From Mucilaginibacter sp. 44-25 (GTDB lineage Bacteria; Bacteroidota; Bacteroidia; Sphingobacteriales; Sphingobacteriaceae), in the NCBI GenBank assembly GCA_001898335.1, contig MKTS01000003.1, positions 372,001-436,000 on the forward strand: 64,000 nt of DNA. The letters run 5' to 3'. Shown piece after piece: positions 25,450-35,208 of the stretch. Below the pieces are notes generated by a model. It was given only the letters and a program-made list of their open reading frames with translations. It ran no database searches and was not told the DNA's origin. Within the stretch, counting starts at the first letter, position 1; each line of letters begins with the position of its first letter. The position numbers and the translations under genes were made by a program.

Positions 25450-27543
25450 TTATTTACCTTCCGGCGTTTCCATGTTTGACGCTTCGGGGTTAATTACACT
25501 TTCAGGAATGGCATTGTTGTCAGGCGTAAGCGTGTTATCACCATTAACAAATTTGTCATAAGCAGTGCGGTGTTCAAACGGGCGTTTACCCAATAACTCT
25601 TCCAGGTCTGCCTGGAATAATACCTCTTTCTCTAATAACTTCGCTGCCACTTTTTCAAGGCCTTCGCGGTGTTGAGTAAGCAGGTCCTTGGTTTTGCTGT
25701 AGATCACATCTACCAGCTTGCGCACTTCAGAGTCAATTAGCTCTGCTGTGGTATCTGAGTATGGTTTATTAAACTGGTTTTCGCCATGCGGGTCATAGAA
25801 CGATAAGTTACCTACTTTTTCGTTCATGCCATATATTTTAACCATGCCATAGGCCAGCCGGGTAATGCGCTCCAGATCGCTTAGCGCGCCGGTGGTTATT
25901 TTACCAAAAACAATATCCTCTGCAACACGGCCCCCCATAGAGAGGATCATATCATCCATCAGTTCTTCCTTGGCTACAAGAAAGCGCTCGTTAGGCAGGT
26001 ATTGCGCATATCCCAGGGCGGCAACACCGCGCGGTACAATAGATACCTTTACCAATGGATCGGTATGCTCCAGGAACCATCCTGCAATGGCATGGCCGGC
26101 TTCATGATAAGCAACTACGCGCTTTTCTTCAGGAGAGATCAAAGTATTTTTTTTCTCTAAACCACCTATCACACGGTCAATCGCGTCCTGGAAGTCCTGC
26201 ATGTCAACGGCTTCTTTATTTTGGCGGGCTGCTATCAGTGCTGCTTCATTACACACGTTAGCAATTTCGGCACCGGCAAAGCCAGGAGTTTGGGCCGATA
26301 GCTTTTTGGCATCAACATCCGCAGCTAACTTTAAAGGTTTTAAGTGTACTTTAAAAATCTGCTCACGGCCGTTAAGGTCCGGTTTGTCAATAGATATTTG
26401 CCTGTCAAAACGGCCGGGTCGTAATAAGGCCGAGTCAAGCACGTCGGGGCGGTTGGTTGCTGCAAGTATGATAATACCGGAGTCGGTACCGAAACCATCC
26501 ATCTCCACCAATAATTGGTTCAGGGTGTTTTCACGTTCATCATTACCGCCAACAATATTGTTTTTACCACGTGCACGGCCAATGGCGTCTATCTCATCAA
26601 TAAATATGATACAAGGGGCTTTGTCTTTCGCCTGTTTAAATAAATCGCGTACGCGTGAAGCACCAACACCCACAAACATCTCCACAAAATCAGAACCCGA
26701 TAATGAGAAGAAAGGTACATGTGCTTCACCGGCTACAGCTTTAGCTAAAAGCGTTTTACCAGTACCCGGCGAACCAACAAGCAGGGCGCCTTTGGGTATT
26801 TTACCACCCAGATTGGTGTATTTTTTAGGATTTTTAAGGAAGTCTACAATTTCCATCACTTCCTGTTTCGCCTCTTCCAACCCGGCAACGTCATTGAAGG
26901 TAACAGTAACCTGAGCTTCTTTATCAAATAACGTAGCTTTTGATTTGCCGATATTAAATATCTGGCCACCAGGGCCACCACCGGCACCACCACTCATACG
27001 GCGCATAATAAACAACCATACACCAACCAGCAACACCGCCATAATAATGCACTGTACCAGCCAGTTGCTTAACAGGTTTTCCTTACCCTGCTCATATTTT
27101 ATAGGTGTTTTTTCCGCATCGGGCAGGTCTTTCTCAGCCGCGGTGAGTGATTGTTTTAAGCTTTCATAGCTGGCATCAGTAAAGTAATACTGAGGCCCAT
27201 CATTGCTCATGGCAAAGCTGCGCTGCTGTTTGTTTACATCAGCATATTTGGGTTTGCTAAGGCTATCTTTCTTAATGTAAACATCGGCTTTTACCAGGTC
27301 GCCTTCTTTATAGGCAGTAATATGGTCAACATCATGCGCCTTAAGCATGGTGTTGCTAAACGTCTGGAAATCTATTTGCTTGCCGGTGCTGCCTCCCCAT
27401 ATGGTTGGTATTACAAACAACCCAATAATTAATATGGCATAAAGCCACATCAGGTTAAATTTAGGGGGCTTGGGGTTTGACTTTTTATTGGGTACCCTGC
27501 GAAGGGGTTTTTGACTATCGGTTTTCTTGTCTTTAATTTCCAT
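25450..27543 (-). CDS. ftsH: ATP-dependent zinc metalloprotease FtsH
   Basis: 697 residues from ATG 27543 (a TTG at 27558 adds five codons). It is a membrane-anchored hexameric protease that degrades damaged and regulatory proteins. Two membrane helices (about 30-50 and 165-185) enclose a periplasmic domain. The AAA domain has GSPGTGKT, the pore loop MFVGVG, IIFIDEIDAIG and the SRH region. The protease domain has HEAGH at about 480-484. A flexible acidic tail follows. It lies downstream of rsfS with a short gap. Confidence 0.96.
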   Translation of the reverse strand: MEIKDKKTDSQKPLRRVPNKKSNPKPPKFNLMWLYAILIIGLFVIPTIWGGSTGKQIDFQTFSNTMLKAHDVDHITAYKEGDLVKADVYIKKDSLSKPKYADVNKQQRSFAMSNDGPQYYFTDASYESLKQSLTAAEKDLPDAEKTPIKYEQGKENLLSNWLVQCIIMAVLLVGVWLFIMRRMSGGAGGGPGGQIFNIGKSKATLFDKEAQVTVTFNDVAGLEEAKQEVMEIVDFLKNPKKYTNLGGKIPKGALLVGSPGTGKTLLAKAVAGEAHVPFFSLSGSDFVEMFVGVGASRVRDLFKQAKDKAPCIIFIDEIDAIGRARGKNNIVGGNDERENTLNQLLVEMDGFGTDSGIIILAATNRPDVLDSALLRPGRFDRQISIDKPDLNGREQIFKVHLKPLKLAADVDAKKLSAQTPGFAGAEIANVCNEAALIAARQNKEAVDMQDFQDAIDRVIGGLEKKNTLISPEEKRVVAYHEAGHAIAGWFLEHTDPLVKVSIVPRGVAALGYAQYLPNERFLVAKEELMDDMILSMGGRVAEDIVFGKITTGALSDLERITRLAYGMVKIYGMNEKVGNLSFYDPHGENQFNKPYSDTTAELIDSEVRKLVDVIYSKTKDLLTQHREGLEKVAAKLLEKEVLFQADLEELLGKRPFEHRTAYDKFVNGDNTLTPDNNAIPESVINPEASNMETPEGK

Positions 27544-27606
27544 TTTATTCAAGCTCAATTGGCTGTAAATTAATTTAGTGGGGTACGAAACGGTTTTGAG
27601 CTTTTA

Positions 27607-27981
27607 TTAGGCGCTTTTGTAGCTTTTAATTTCAGCGTCGCCCCAAAGGTCTTCAACGCCGTAATACTCACGTTTATCTGTCCTGAAGATGTGTACAACT
27701 ACATCAACATAATCAAGCAGTATCCATTCTCCGTGTTCTAACCCTTCTTTTCTCCAGGGCTCTATCTGTAACGCTTTATATACCTCGTCTTCAACACTTC
27801 CGGCAATTGCCTTTACCTGTGTAGTTGAATCAGCGTGGCAAACTACAAAATAGTCTGCTACCGAGCTGTTGATATTTCTTAAGTCGAGCCTAACCAGATC
27901 ATTGCCTTTTTTCTCCTGCATGCCATGTATGGCAAGCTCTGATATATAAGCCGACTCATTTATTACTTTACTTTTTACCAT
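27607..27981 (-). CDS. rsfS: Ribosome silencing factor
   Basis: 124 residues, the usual size of RsfS/Iojap. It binds protein uL14 on the large ribosomal subunit and blocks joining of the subunits when nutrients are short. Family motifs visible: VADYFVVCHADSTTQVKAIAGSVED, GEWILLDYVDVVVHIF and the C-terminal REYYGVEDLWGD. It precedes ftsH on the same strand and is divergent from birA, an order typical of Bacteroidota. Confidence 0.94.
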   Translation of the reverse strand: MVKSKVINESAYISELAIHGMQEKKGNDLVRLDLRNINSSVADYFVVCHADSTTQVKAIAGSVEDEVYKALQIEPWRKEGLEHGEWILLDYVDVVVHIFRTDKREYYGVEDLWGDAEIKSYKSA

Positions 27982-28028
27982 TAAAAAGATTTAGTTTTGA
28001 ACGATTTTAGTTTTTTAAATATTGTACG

Positions 28029-28799
28029 TTGCAAAATAACATATTTTCAGGATTATTTGTTGGACAAAATTTAGTGGAGCTCAAAGAAGTTGACTCAACA
28101 AATACATTCCTAAAAAACATGCTGTCAAATTCCAAGCCAGTACCGGAAGGTACGGTCATTATGGCAGAAGATCAGTTTGCCGGCCGCGGGCAGCGCGACA
28201 ATAGCTGGCATGCCGAGCCCGGGAAAAATTTAACTTTCAGCATTTTATTAAGGCCATCTTTTTTAAACGCGCACCAGCAATTTGATTTAACCCGTGCGGT
28301 AAGTATGGGAGTATATGACGCATTGTACCCCCTGTTGCGTGACAATCTTAAGATAAAATGGCCCAATGATATTTATTATCAGCATAATAAACTGGGAGGT
28401 ATGCTCGTTGAGAACGTGCTAACAGGCTCGCAAATCAAATATTCGGTTGTGGGGATAGGGCTTAATGTGAACCAGGAGCATTTCCCTGCTAGCGCAGGTA
28501 GCGCCACATCCATCAAAAATATATTGCATAAGAATTATGAATTAAAAAATATATTAGCGGAGATTTGTAATCATACCGAAGCGTGGTACCTTAAACTAAA
28601 AGCCGGAAAGTATACCGCATTAAGAGATACGTATGAAAGCCGGTTATATGGGTTAAACCAAAAAAGATGGTTCAAGTCCAACGGTGAGATATTTGAAGGC
28701 ATGGTATCCGGGGTTAAGGAAGAGGGTTTACTGATTGTGGAGCAGGAATTGGGTACGCAATATTATCAATTAAAGGAAATAGAATTTTTAAACAAATAA
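28029..28799 (+). CDS. birA: Biotin--[acetyl-CoA carboxylase] ligase
   Basis: 256 residues from a TTG at 28029, without the N-terminal DNA-binding domain, so it should be an enzyme only and not a repressor. Catalytic motifs: GRGQRD (52-57, biotinyl-AMP loop), KWPND (110-114) and KLGGMLVE. It attaches biotin to the carboxyl carrier protein. The gene is divergent from rsfS, 47 bases away. It is followed after two bases by the DsbD-alpha-like gene. Confidence 0.93.
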   Translation: MQNNIFSGLFVGQNLVELKEVDSTNTFLKNMLSNSKPVPEGTVIMAEDQFAGRGQRDNSWHAEPGKNLTFSILLRPSFLNAHQQFDLTRAVSMGVYDALYPLLRDNLKIKWPNDIYYQHNKLGGMLVENVLTGSQIKYSVVGIGLNVNQEHFPASAGSATSIKNILHKNYELKNILAEICNHTEAWYLKLKAGKYTALRDTYESRLYGLNQKRWFKSNGEIFEGMVSGVKEEGLLIVEQELGTQYYQLKEIEFLNK

Positions 28800-28801
28800 T
28801 A

Positions 28802-29251
28802 ATGAAGAAGTTACTTTTAGCGGTTAGCGCTATTTTTTTATTTTCTGTGGGCGCCAAAGCGCAAATAGAATCGCATGTTACCTGGGCTTTTGCTGCCAAA
28901 AAAACCAGTGCTACTGAGGCTACTGTATTAATACGTGCTACTATTGATAAAGGCTGGCATGTTTACTCGCAAAACGTAAAAGAAGGCGGGCCCGTAAAAA
29001 CATCTTTTACTTTTGACCCATCGAAAGAATATACCCTGGTTGGTAAAACCATTGAGCCTGCACCTATAAACCGATACGAAAAGGCTTTTAGCATGAATGT
29101 AGGCTTTTTTGAAAACTCGGTGGTTTTTCAGCAAAAAATCAAGTTGAAAGCTAAAGCTACTACAGTTACCGGTAAACTGGAGTTTATGACCTGTAACGAT
29201 ACGAAATGCCTTCCCCCAGACGAAGTTAAGTTCAGCATACCGGTTAAATAA
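28802..29251 (+). CDS. DsbD N-terminal-domain-like periplasmic protein
   Basis: 149 residues. Signal peptide (about 1-20, ending AKAQ) then an immunoglobulin-like DsbD-alpha domain: GWHVYSQNVKEGGPVKTSF and MTCNDTKCLPPDEVKF, whose two Cys are the redox pair. In E. coli this domain is part of DsbD; here it is a separate protein, directly before the DsbD core. It most likely passes electrons from the membrane core to periplasmic partners. Confidence 0.85.
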   Translation: MKKLLLAVSAIFLFSVGAKAQIESHVTWAFAAKKTSATEATVLIRATIDKGWHVYSQNVKEGGPVKTSFTFDPSKEYTLVGKTIEPAPINRYEKAFSMNVGFFENSVVFQQKIKLKAKATTVTGKLEFMTCNDTKCLPPDEVKFSIPVK

Positions 29252-29271
29252 ATTTATAATACCTCGCTAAA

Positions 29272-30993
29272 ATGACACCTGCTACAGGCCGCGGCCTTTT
29301 ACGCTATACTTTTATACTTATAGCCATATTTTTTGTTTTCACTACAGGCCGTTTATCAGCCGCTCAAACTGCTGCTGATACGGTTTCAACCGGCGATGTA
29401 CAGTTTACCGAGGCGCCGTCTGCTTCACAGCAATTGGCACAAAACAAGAAAAAGGCCGATTCTGTTGCCAAAGCGAAAACGGATTCTGCTAAAGCCATTG
29501 TAAAAGCCGCACCAGGTGCAAGCGGTACGGATTCGCCAAAAAGCCTTTGGCAATTATTTATAATAGGCTTTTTAGGTGGTTTTGCAGCGTTTTTATTGCC
29601 TTGCGTTTATCCTATGTTGCCCTTAACGGTAAGCTTTTTTACTAAAAGAGGGGGGAGCCGCGCCAGTGCCATATGGCAATCATGCCTTTACGGTATATCC
29701 ATCATCTTTATTTACGTGGTGTTCGGGTTGCTTATTACCATTATTTTCGGCCCGGCCGCATTAAATGGCTTGGCAACCAATGGTATTTTTAACCTTTTCT
29801 TCTTCCTGATGCTGATAGTATTCGGCGCGTCTTTCCTGGGGGCTTTTGAAATAACATTGCCCAGTTCTTTGGCAAACAAGCTGGATGCTAACTCTGATAA
29901 GGGCGGTTTTGCGGGTATCTTCTTTATGGCTGCTACGTTGGTGGTAGTTTCGTTTTCATGTACGGGGCCGGCTATTGGCGGCGTGTTATCAAGCGCTTTT
30001 ACCAAGGGCGACAGGCTTGCGCCTGCTGTAGTGATGTTCGGGTTCTCATTAGCTATAGCTTTACCATTTACCATATTTGCCACCTTCCCATCGGCGCTAA
30101 AAAGCTTACCCAAGTCTGGCGGATGGCTTAATAGCGTAAAGGTTATTTTAGGCTTTATTGAAATAGCGTTCGCGTTAAAATTTCTGTCGAATGTTGACCT
30201 GGCCTATCACTGGAACCTCATTGACAGGGAAGTGGTACTTTCTATATGGATAGCCATTGGAGTGCTAATGAGTTTGTACCTTATTGGCAAGATCAAATTT
30301 TCACACGATAGCGATGTGCCGCACCTCAGCGTAACCAGAACCTTTTTTGCTCTGGTAGTAATTGCATTTACCTTTTATATGATACCGGGCTTATGGGGGG
30401 CGCCATTAAAATCAATAAGCGCATTGCTGCCACCGTTGAGCACGCAGGATTTCGACCTTTCGTCGGGTACGGGCGTTGCAGCAAGTGCCGCGTCAACCAA
30501 CACTACCACTATAAAAGACAAGAAATACGAAGAATTATTTAAGCGCCTGCCCAAAGTTAAAGGCCTTGACGACTGGTATGATTATGACCAGGCCGTAGAA
30601 GTATCAAAGCAGTTAAAAAAGCCTATCTTAATAGATTTTACCGGCTGGAATTGTGTGAACTGCCGCTTGATGGAGCAAAATGTATTTCCGAACCCGGAAG
30701 TTTACAAACGCCTAAAGAATGATTTTGTAATGTTGCAACTGGTGATAGACGATAAAACCGAACTTGCTAAAGAGGAACAGGTTGAATCTGCCGTGTCGCC
30801 GGGTAAAAAAATAACTACACTTGGGGGCAAATGGCTTGACATGGAAGTGGCCAAATACAACTCTAACGCCCAGCCTTATTATGTGATTATTAACGAAAAA
30901 GGCGAAACGCTGGTGCCACCTCAGGGTGCCAACCAAAATATAACGGAGTTTGTAAAATACCTCGATAGCGGCATTGCGGCTTATAAAAAGTAA
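29272..30993 (+). CDS. dsbD: Thiol:disulfide interchange protein DsbD (core + thioredoxin)
   Basis: 573 residues. Signal-like N-terminus, a Lys/Ala/Ser-rich linker, then an eight-helix membrane core (about 92-380) with the redox Cys111 (LLPCVYPM) and a Cys near 229 (SCTGPAIGG). The C-terminal thioredoxin-like domain (about 420-573) has WNCVNC (Cys461, Cys464). It moves electrons from cytoplasmic thioredoxin to the periplasm. The usual N-terminal alpha domain is missing and is supplied by the gene just upstream, a split form. Confidence 0.93.
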   Translation: MTPATGRGLLRYTFILIAIFFVFTTGRLSAAQTAADTVSTGDVQFTEAPSASQQLAQNKKKADSVAKAKTDSAKAIVKAAPGASGTDSPKSLWQLFIIGFLGGFAAFLLPCVYPMLPLTVSFFTKRGGSRASAIWQSCLYGISIIFIYVVFGLLITIIFGPAALNGLATNGIFNLFFFLMLIVFGASFLGAFEITLPSSLANKLDANSDKGGFAGIFFMAATLVVVSFSCTGPAIGGVLSSAFTKGDRLAPAVVMFGFSLAIALPFTIFATFPSALKSLPKSGGWLNSVKVILGFIEIAFALKFLSNVDLAYHWNLIDREVVLSIWIAIGVLMSLYLIGKIKFSHDSDVPHLSVTRTFFALVVIAFTFYMIPGLWGAPLKSISALLPPLSTQDFDLSSGTGVAASAASTNTTTIKDKKYEELFKRLPKVKGLDDWYDYDQAVEVSKQLKKPILIDFTGWNCVNCRLMEQNVFPNPEVYKRLKNDFVMLQLVIDDKTELAKEEQVESAVSPGKKITTLGGKWLDMEVAKYNSNAQPYYVIINEKGETLVPPQGANQNITEFVKYLDSGIAAYKK

Positions 30994-31107
30994 GTTCAAA
31001 CTAAAAAAATAATGTAACTTCGCGCTTGCTTTACCAATAACACCTTAGTATAGGTGTTTAGTAGAGTATCTCTTTTTGTATAGACTTTTAAAGCGCCTTC
31101 TTACAAA

Positions 31108-32085
31108 ATGACGCAAATAAAAAATATAGGACTTTTTACATCTGGTGGTGATGCCCCGGGCATGAACGCCGCCATTAGAGCGGTAGTAAGATCTGCCTAT
31201 TACTATGGTATAGAAGTAACCGGTATCCGACGCGGTTACGAGGGCATGATCAATGGTGAGCTTTTCTCGATGGACCGTAAATCGGTTGCCAACATCATAC
31301 AAAGGGGGGGTACCATTCTTAAGACCGCCCGTAGCGAGCAATTTAGAACTCCGGAAGGCCGCAAGTTGGCCTATGATCAGTTGAAAATGCACGGTATTGA
31401 CGCGCTTGTGGCCATTGGCGGCGACGGTACTTTTACCGGCGCACGTATTTTTGGTAACGAGTACGATATACCTGTGGTAGGCCTGCCCGGCACCATTGAT
31501 AATGACCTTGCCGGTACTGACTTTACCATAGGCTATGATACGGCCATTAATACCGTGATTGATGCGGTAGATAAGATACGTGATACGGCAGAATCACACG
31601 ATCGTGTGTTTATAATCGAAGTAATGGGGCGCGACTCGGGCCTTATTGCTTTGCGCACAGGTATTGCATCGGGTGCTGAAGCCATTATTATACCGGAAAC
31701 GGAAACCAACATAGGTGCTTTGTGCGAAAGGCTGGAAACCGGCCGTAAGGACAAGCTATCTAAAATTGTTATTGTTGCTGAAGGTGACGATGCAGGTGGT
31801 GCTTTTGAAATAGGGCGCCATGTAAAAGAACGCTTCCCGCATTATGATACCCGTGTTTCTATACTTGGGCACATCCAACGTGGTGGCCGCCCATCGTGTA
31901 TGGATAGGGTATTGGCAAGCCGTATGGGTGTAGCCGCAGTTGAAGCTTTACGCGATGGTCATCGTAATGAGATGATAGGTATTGTTCACAACGAAATTAC
32001 CTACACGCCATTTGAATATGCTTGCAAGCACGTAGAGGAGATCAATCCGAACCTCTTAAAAATAGTTGAAATCCTCTCAATATAG
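31108..32085 (+). CDS. pfkA: ATP-dependent 6-phosphofructokinase
   Basis: 325 residues, typical of bacterial PfkA, the committing step of glycolysis. Motifs: [10 protein letters not shown] near the N-terminus, [11 protein letters not shown] with Gly (not Asp) after GGD, which indicates ATP rather than pyrophosphate as donor, PGTIDND with the catalytic Asp, and HIQRGG. Terminator directly after the stop. No other glycolytic gene is adjacent. Confidence 0.96.
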   Translation: MTQIKNIGLFTSGGDAPGMNAAIRAVVRSAYYYGIEVTGIRRGYEGMINGELFSMDRKSVANIIQRGGTILKTARSEQFRTPEGRKLAYDQLKMHGIDALVAIGGDGTFTGARIFGNEYDIPVVGLPGTIDNDLAGTDFTIGYDTAINTVIDAVDKIRDTAESHDRVFIIEVMGRDSGLIALRTGIASGAEAIIIPETETNIGALCERLETGRKDKLSKIVIVAEGDDAGGAFEIGRHVKERFPHYDTRVSILGHIQRGGRPSCMDRVLASRMGVAAVEALRDGHRNEMIGIVHNEITYTPFEYACKHVEEINPNLLKIVEILSI

Positions 32086-32120
32086 AAAAAGGCCACTTTT
32101 AAGTGGCCTTTTTCATTTTT
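32086..32120 (+). terminator. Terminator of pfkA
   Basis: Perfect stem AAAAAGGCCACTT / AAGTGGCCTTTTT with T-tail, starting right after the pfkA stop codon. Confidence 0.9.
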
Positions 32121-32513
32121 AGACAATTTGTCTGCCTCTGAAATCAGCTCTATGATATTCATTGGGTAAAAAAACACCATTCTGTTTCCTGTTTCTTTAA
32201 TTAGTGCCTTATAACTGTCGGTTTTTCACATTTATGTAGGATTATAAATTATTTTTATTGAAATATTTTTATTTATATGTGTTTATATAAATAAAAATAA
32301 AATTTTATTGCATTTATTATTATAAATTTGATATAATTGTTTAAATAAAAATGATTTATTAGTTTTAAGTAGCGATTATTTGACTAAAATTATTTATATC
32401 TATCGTTTTGATGATATAATTTGGATAAATGCTGTAAAAACCGAAAATATATAACCCTTATTAACTACTAACTAACGATTAATTAACTAAACTCTTCACT
32501 TTAAACTAAAAAA
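32121..32513. other. AT-rich upstream region of amtB
   Basis: About 390 bases without a gene. Very AT-rich from about 32220 to 32440. It contains a perfect 13-base inverted repeat (arms 32266-32278 and 32285-32297, six-base loop) and a TAAATTTG box at 32323-32330, without a well-placed -33 element. It probably holds amtB regulatory sites; no known operator is recognisable. Confidence 0.5.
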
Positions 32514-33809
32514 ATGAAAAAAGTTGTACCCTTTCTCATTCTGGTTGTAGTTGTGGTACTTGCCCTTCTATATCCGGGCAACACCGCAGCGGCTAAACCT
32601 GCTACTTTTGACAAGGCAGACATTGCATGGTTGCTCATCTCCACAGCGCTTGTATTGTTAATGACACCTGGCTTGGCATTCTTTTATGGTGGTATGGTGC
32701 GTAAAAAGAACGTGATTTCTACCATGCTGCAAAGCTTTGTGTGTATGGGGCTCATTACCATTATTTGGGTGGTGTTTGGATTTAGTATGGCTTTTGGAGA
32801 TGACATTGGCGGAGGCTTTTTAGGCAACCCCAAGAGCTTCTTTATGATGCAGAATACCATTGGCGTGGCTTGGGGTACTATCCCGGTGATCCTTTTTGCC
32901 ATGTTCCAGCTAAAGTTTGCGGTAATTACACCGGCTTTAATAACCGGTGCATTTGCCGAGCGTATCCGTTTTAATTCATACCTGATTTTTATAACACTGT
33001 TTATCGTTATTATTTATATACCTCTTGCACACGCCACCTGGCACCCACAAGGCTATTTCTTTAAATTAGGTGTGCTTGATTTTGCAGGCGGTACAGTAGT
33101 ACACATGTCTGCAGGCTGGGCGGCATTGGCTTCAGCTCTTTATCTTAAAAAACGAACTGACCTGCCTGAAACACATGCGCCGGCACGTATCAGCTACGTA
33201 ATATTAGGTACAGGTTTACTTTGGTTCGGCTGGTTCGGCTTCAACGCGGGTTCTGCTTTGGGTTCTGGCGAATTAGCAGCTACTGCCTTGGCTACTACCA
33301 CAACCGCATCTGCAGCTGCGGCCATGTCATGGATATTCTTTGATATGCTCAGGGGTAAGAAACCATCTGCTCTTGGTGCATGTATAGGTGCTGTTGTAGG
33401 CTTGGTAGCGGTTACGCCTGCTGCCGGTTATATCACCGTTTCAAGCTCGTTAATTGTGGGTATCGTATCGGCCGTAGTAAGTAACCTGGTGGTTATATGG
33501 AGAAGCAAAACCAGCATTGATGACACACTTGATGTATTCCCTTGCCACGGCGTTGGCGGTATGATGGGGATGTTGCTTACCGGTGTATTTGCCACTAAAA
33601 CAGTAAACAGTGCAGGTGCTAATGGCCTTTTCTATGGCGAAACAGGATTGTTTGTTAAACACCTTATAGCGCTTGTAGCGGTATCCGCTTTCGCTTTCAT
33701 CGGCTCGTTTATCTTGCTTAAGGTTACCGACCTTATTAGCCCGCTTCGTGTTACTCCGGAAGAAGAGATAGCCGGCCTGGATATTTCTCAGCACGACGAA
33801 GAACTATAG
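32514..33809 (+). CDS. amtB: Ammonium transporter
   Basis: 431 residues. A cleavable N-terminal signal (about 1-27) precedes eleven membrane helices, as in AmtB trimers. The twin pore histidines are in HMSAG (near 197) and CHGVGG (near 344). TPGLAFFYGGMVRKKN and GAFAERIRF are conserved ammonium-transporter blocks. It imports ammonium when it is scarce. The usual glnK/PII partner gene is not adjacent, although the AT-rich upstream region suggests regulated expression. Confidence 0.95.
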   Translation: MKKVVPFLILVVVVVLALLYPGNTAAAKPATFDKADIAWLLISTALVLLMTPGLAFFYGGMVRKKNVISTMLQSFVCMGLITIIWVVFGFSMAFGDDIGGGFLGNPKSFFMMQNTIGVAWGTIPVILFAMFQLKFAVITPALITGAFAERIRFNSYLIFITLFIVIIYIPLAHATWHPQGYFFKLGVLDFAGGTVVHMSAGWAALASALYLKKRTDLPETHAPARISYVILGTGLLWFGWFGFNAGSALGSGELAATALATTTTASAAAAMSWIFFDMLRGKKPSALGACIGAVVGLVAVTPAAGYITVSSSLIVGIVSAVVSNLVVIWRSKTSIDDTLDVFPCHGVGGMMGMLLTGVFATKTVNSAGANGLFYGETGLFVKHLIALVAVSAFAFIGSFILLKVTDLISPLRVTPEEEIAGLDISQHDEEL

Positions 33810-33849
33810 TATACAAACTTAAACTATCATACTAACTAACTACTACTAA

Positions 33850-33882
33850 CGGAAAAGGGATGCGTAAGCATCCCTTTTTTTG
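33850..33882 (+). terminator. Terminator of amtB
   Basis: Stem AAAAGGGATGC, loop GTAA, GCATCCCTTTT, followed by TTTT. Confidence 0.88.
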
Positions 33883-33978
33883 TGCATATAGAGATGTAAA
33901 GGTGTGCGTTTAAAGCCAACAGATCACAGTTGATTATAACTGTAATAAACGCGTTATCAATGGTAGTTGATTATTATA

Positions 33979-34014
33979 ACAAAGCGCACCGGATTTCCGG
34001 TGCGCTTTGTTGTT
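33979..34014 (-). terminator. Terminator of coiled-coil protein gene
   Basis: Perfect inverted repeat ACAAAGCGCACCGGA / TCCGGTGCGCTTTGT just after the stop of the minus-strand gene; the tail on that side is T/A-rich. Confidence 0.75.
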
Positions 34015-34031
34015 GCTTTTGTAATTGAGGG

Positions 34032-34958
34032 CTATTTAAGGGTAATGCTGGTTTTGCCCATTGTATAACCGTCGGCATATAAAATAATAGTATACGTGCC
34101 TTTTTGGAAGGGTAGAGGATTAACCCAGTCAATTGTGTACATACTACCATCATCGCGATAGTCAATGGCAGTCTTATAAGTGTATTGCAAATCCTGGCTA
34201 TCGGCATTAAAAGTACCTGAATCCGTTTGTGTGATGAGGTTACCTGTTGGGTCTATCACACGTACATAAACATCATGAAGGGCTTTTTCGGCAACAGCGT
34301 TAGTGGCAACGGTAAAGTTTATTTTAATTTTGGTAGCCTGCTTAGCTTTAGTAACGTCGCTTTCCTTGCCACTGTTCTTCACTTTGTAGGCTACTACTTC
34401 GGCAGTGGCTACCTTTATGGCTGATGCTACTTTTACTTTGTTATCCAGCTCCTGGTTTTTTTGTTCGAGCGCAGTAGCTTTCTGGCTAACGGTGGCCAGG
34501 TTGTTTTTCAAGGTATCGCGCTCGGTGGCTAAGGTGTTGTTTTGTTTTTTTAACTCCTCAATATCGGCAGTATACTTGGTTACAAAATAGCGTAGCTGTT
34601 TAATATCTTCCTGGGCTTTGTTTAGTTCGGCTTTAGTTAGCTTGCCCTTGGCGAGCTCACTGCGCAATACCCTGATCTTTAGCTGCAGCGAATCGTTTTT
34701 AGCTTGCATGGCTGCTGTCATTTTAGAACGACCAGCGTTTACCTGCTCAATTTGTGCTTCCAGGCTATCCAATTCAGTTTGCAGTCGAGTTCTCTCGTCA
34801 TTTTGGTAAACGATCTTAATATCCGACTTGTTTTTTTGCATGTATAGGTAAACATCCGTACCTAAAAGTGCCACCACAACAGCTATCAAAAAATAAATAA
34901 CGTTGGAGTTCTTCTTGGCAGATTGCCCCTGTTGGTTATTCTCTGGTTGGTTTTCCAT
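34032..34958 (-). CDS. Membrane-anchored coiled-coil protein
   Basis: 308 residues. A short Asn/Gln-rich start, one membrane helix (about 20-42), a long coiled coil (about 55-190), and a C-terminal beta-rich domain (about 200-308) with a YTKTA-type end. The topology places the coiled coil and beta domain outside the cytoplasm. I do not recognise a named family, although similar proteins occur in related genomes. A structural or tethering role is plausible only as inference. Confidence 0.7.
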   Translation of the reverse strand: MENQPENNQQGQSAKKNSNVIYFLIAVVVALLGTDVYLYMQKNKSDIKIVYQNDERTRLQTELDSLEAQIEQVNAGRSKMTAAMQAKNDSLQLKIRVLRSELAKGKLTKAELNKAQEDIKQLRYFVTKYTADIEELKKQNNTLATERDTLKNNLATVSQKATALEQKNQELDNKVKVASAIKVATAEVVAYKVKNSGKESDVTKAKQATKIKINFTVATNAVAEKALHDVYVRVIDPTGNLITQTDSGTFNADSQDLQYTYKTAIDYRDDGSMYTIDWVNPLPFQKGTYTIILYADGYTMGKTSITLK

Positions 34959-35177
34959 AGTAATAGTTAAAGATTGATACAGCCTCTCCCGGCAAATGCC
35001 AGCGAAACTATGGGCTTCAATAATATTAATAAATGCCGGTAAAAACTAAATAAACCTAAGTTTTACACGCCTTGTTTGCGTTTTACAGCACACAGGCTAA
35101 AATAAGTACAATATGATTAAAACACAAAACAGGCGTATTTATTATACCAATACTAAAACTGCTTAATGATGAGTTTA

Positions 35178-35185
35178 TATCTTTG
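35178..35185 (+). promoter_or_regulatory. -7 box for UPF0748 gene
   Basis: TATCTTTG matches TAnnTTTG and lies 23 bases before the ATG at 35209. No -33 element is seen. Confidence 0.45.
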
Positions 35186-35208
35186 GGCACCAAATAAAAC
35201 AACGCTTA

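Noticed and set aside
35113..35166. 17-codon open frame before the UPF0748 gene
   Set aside because: Too short and without ribosome site or conservation evidence.
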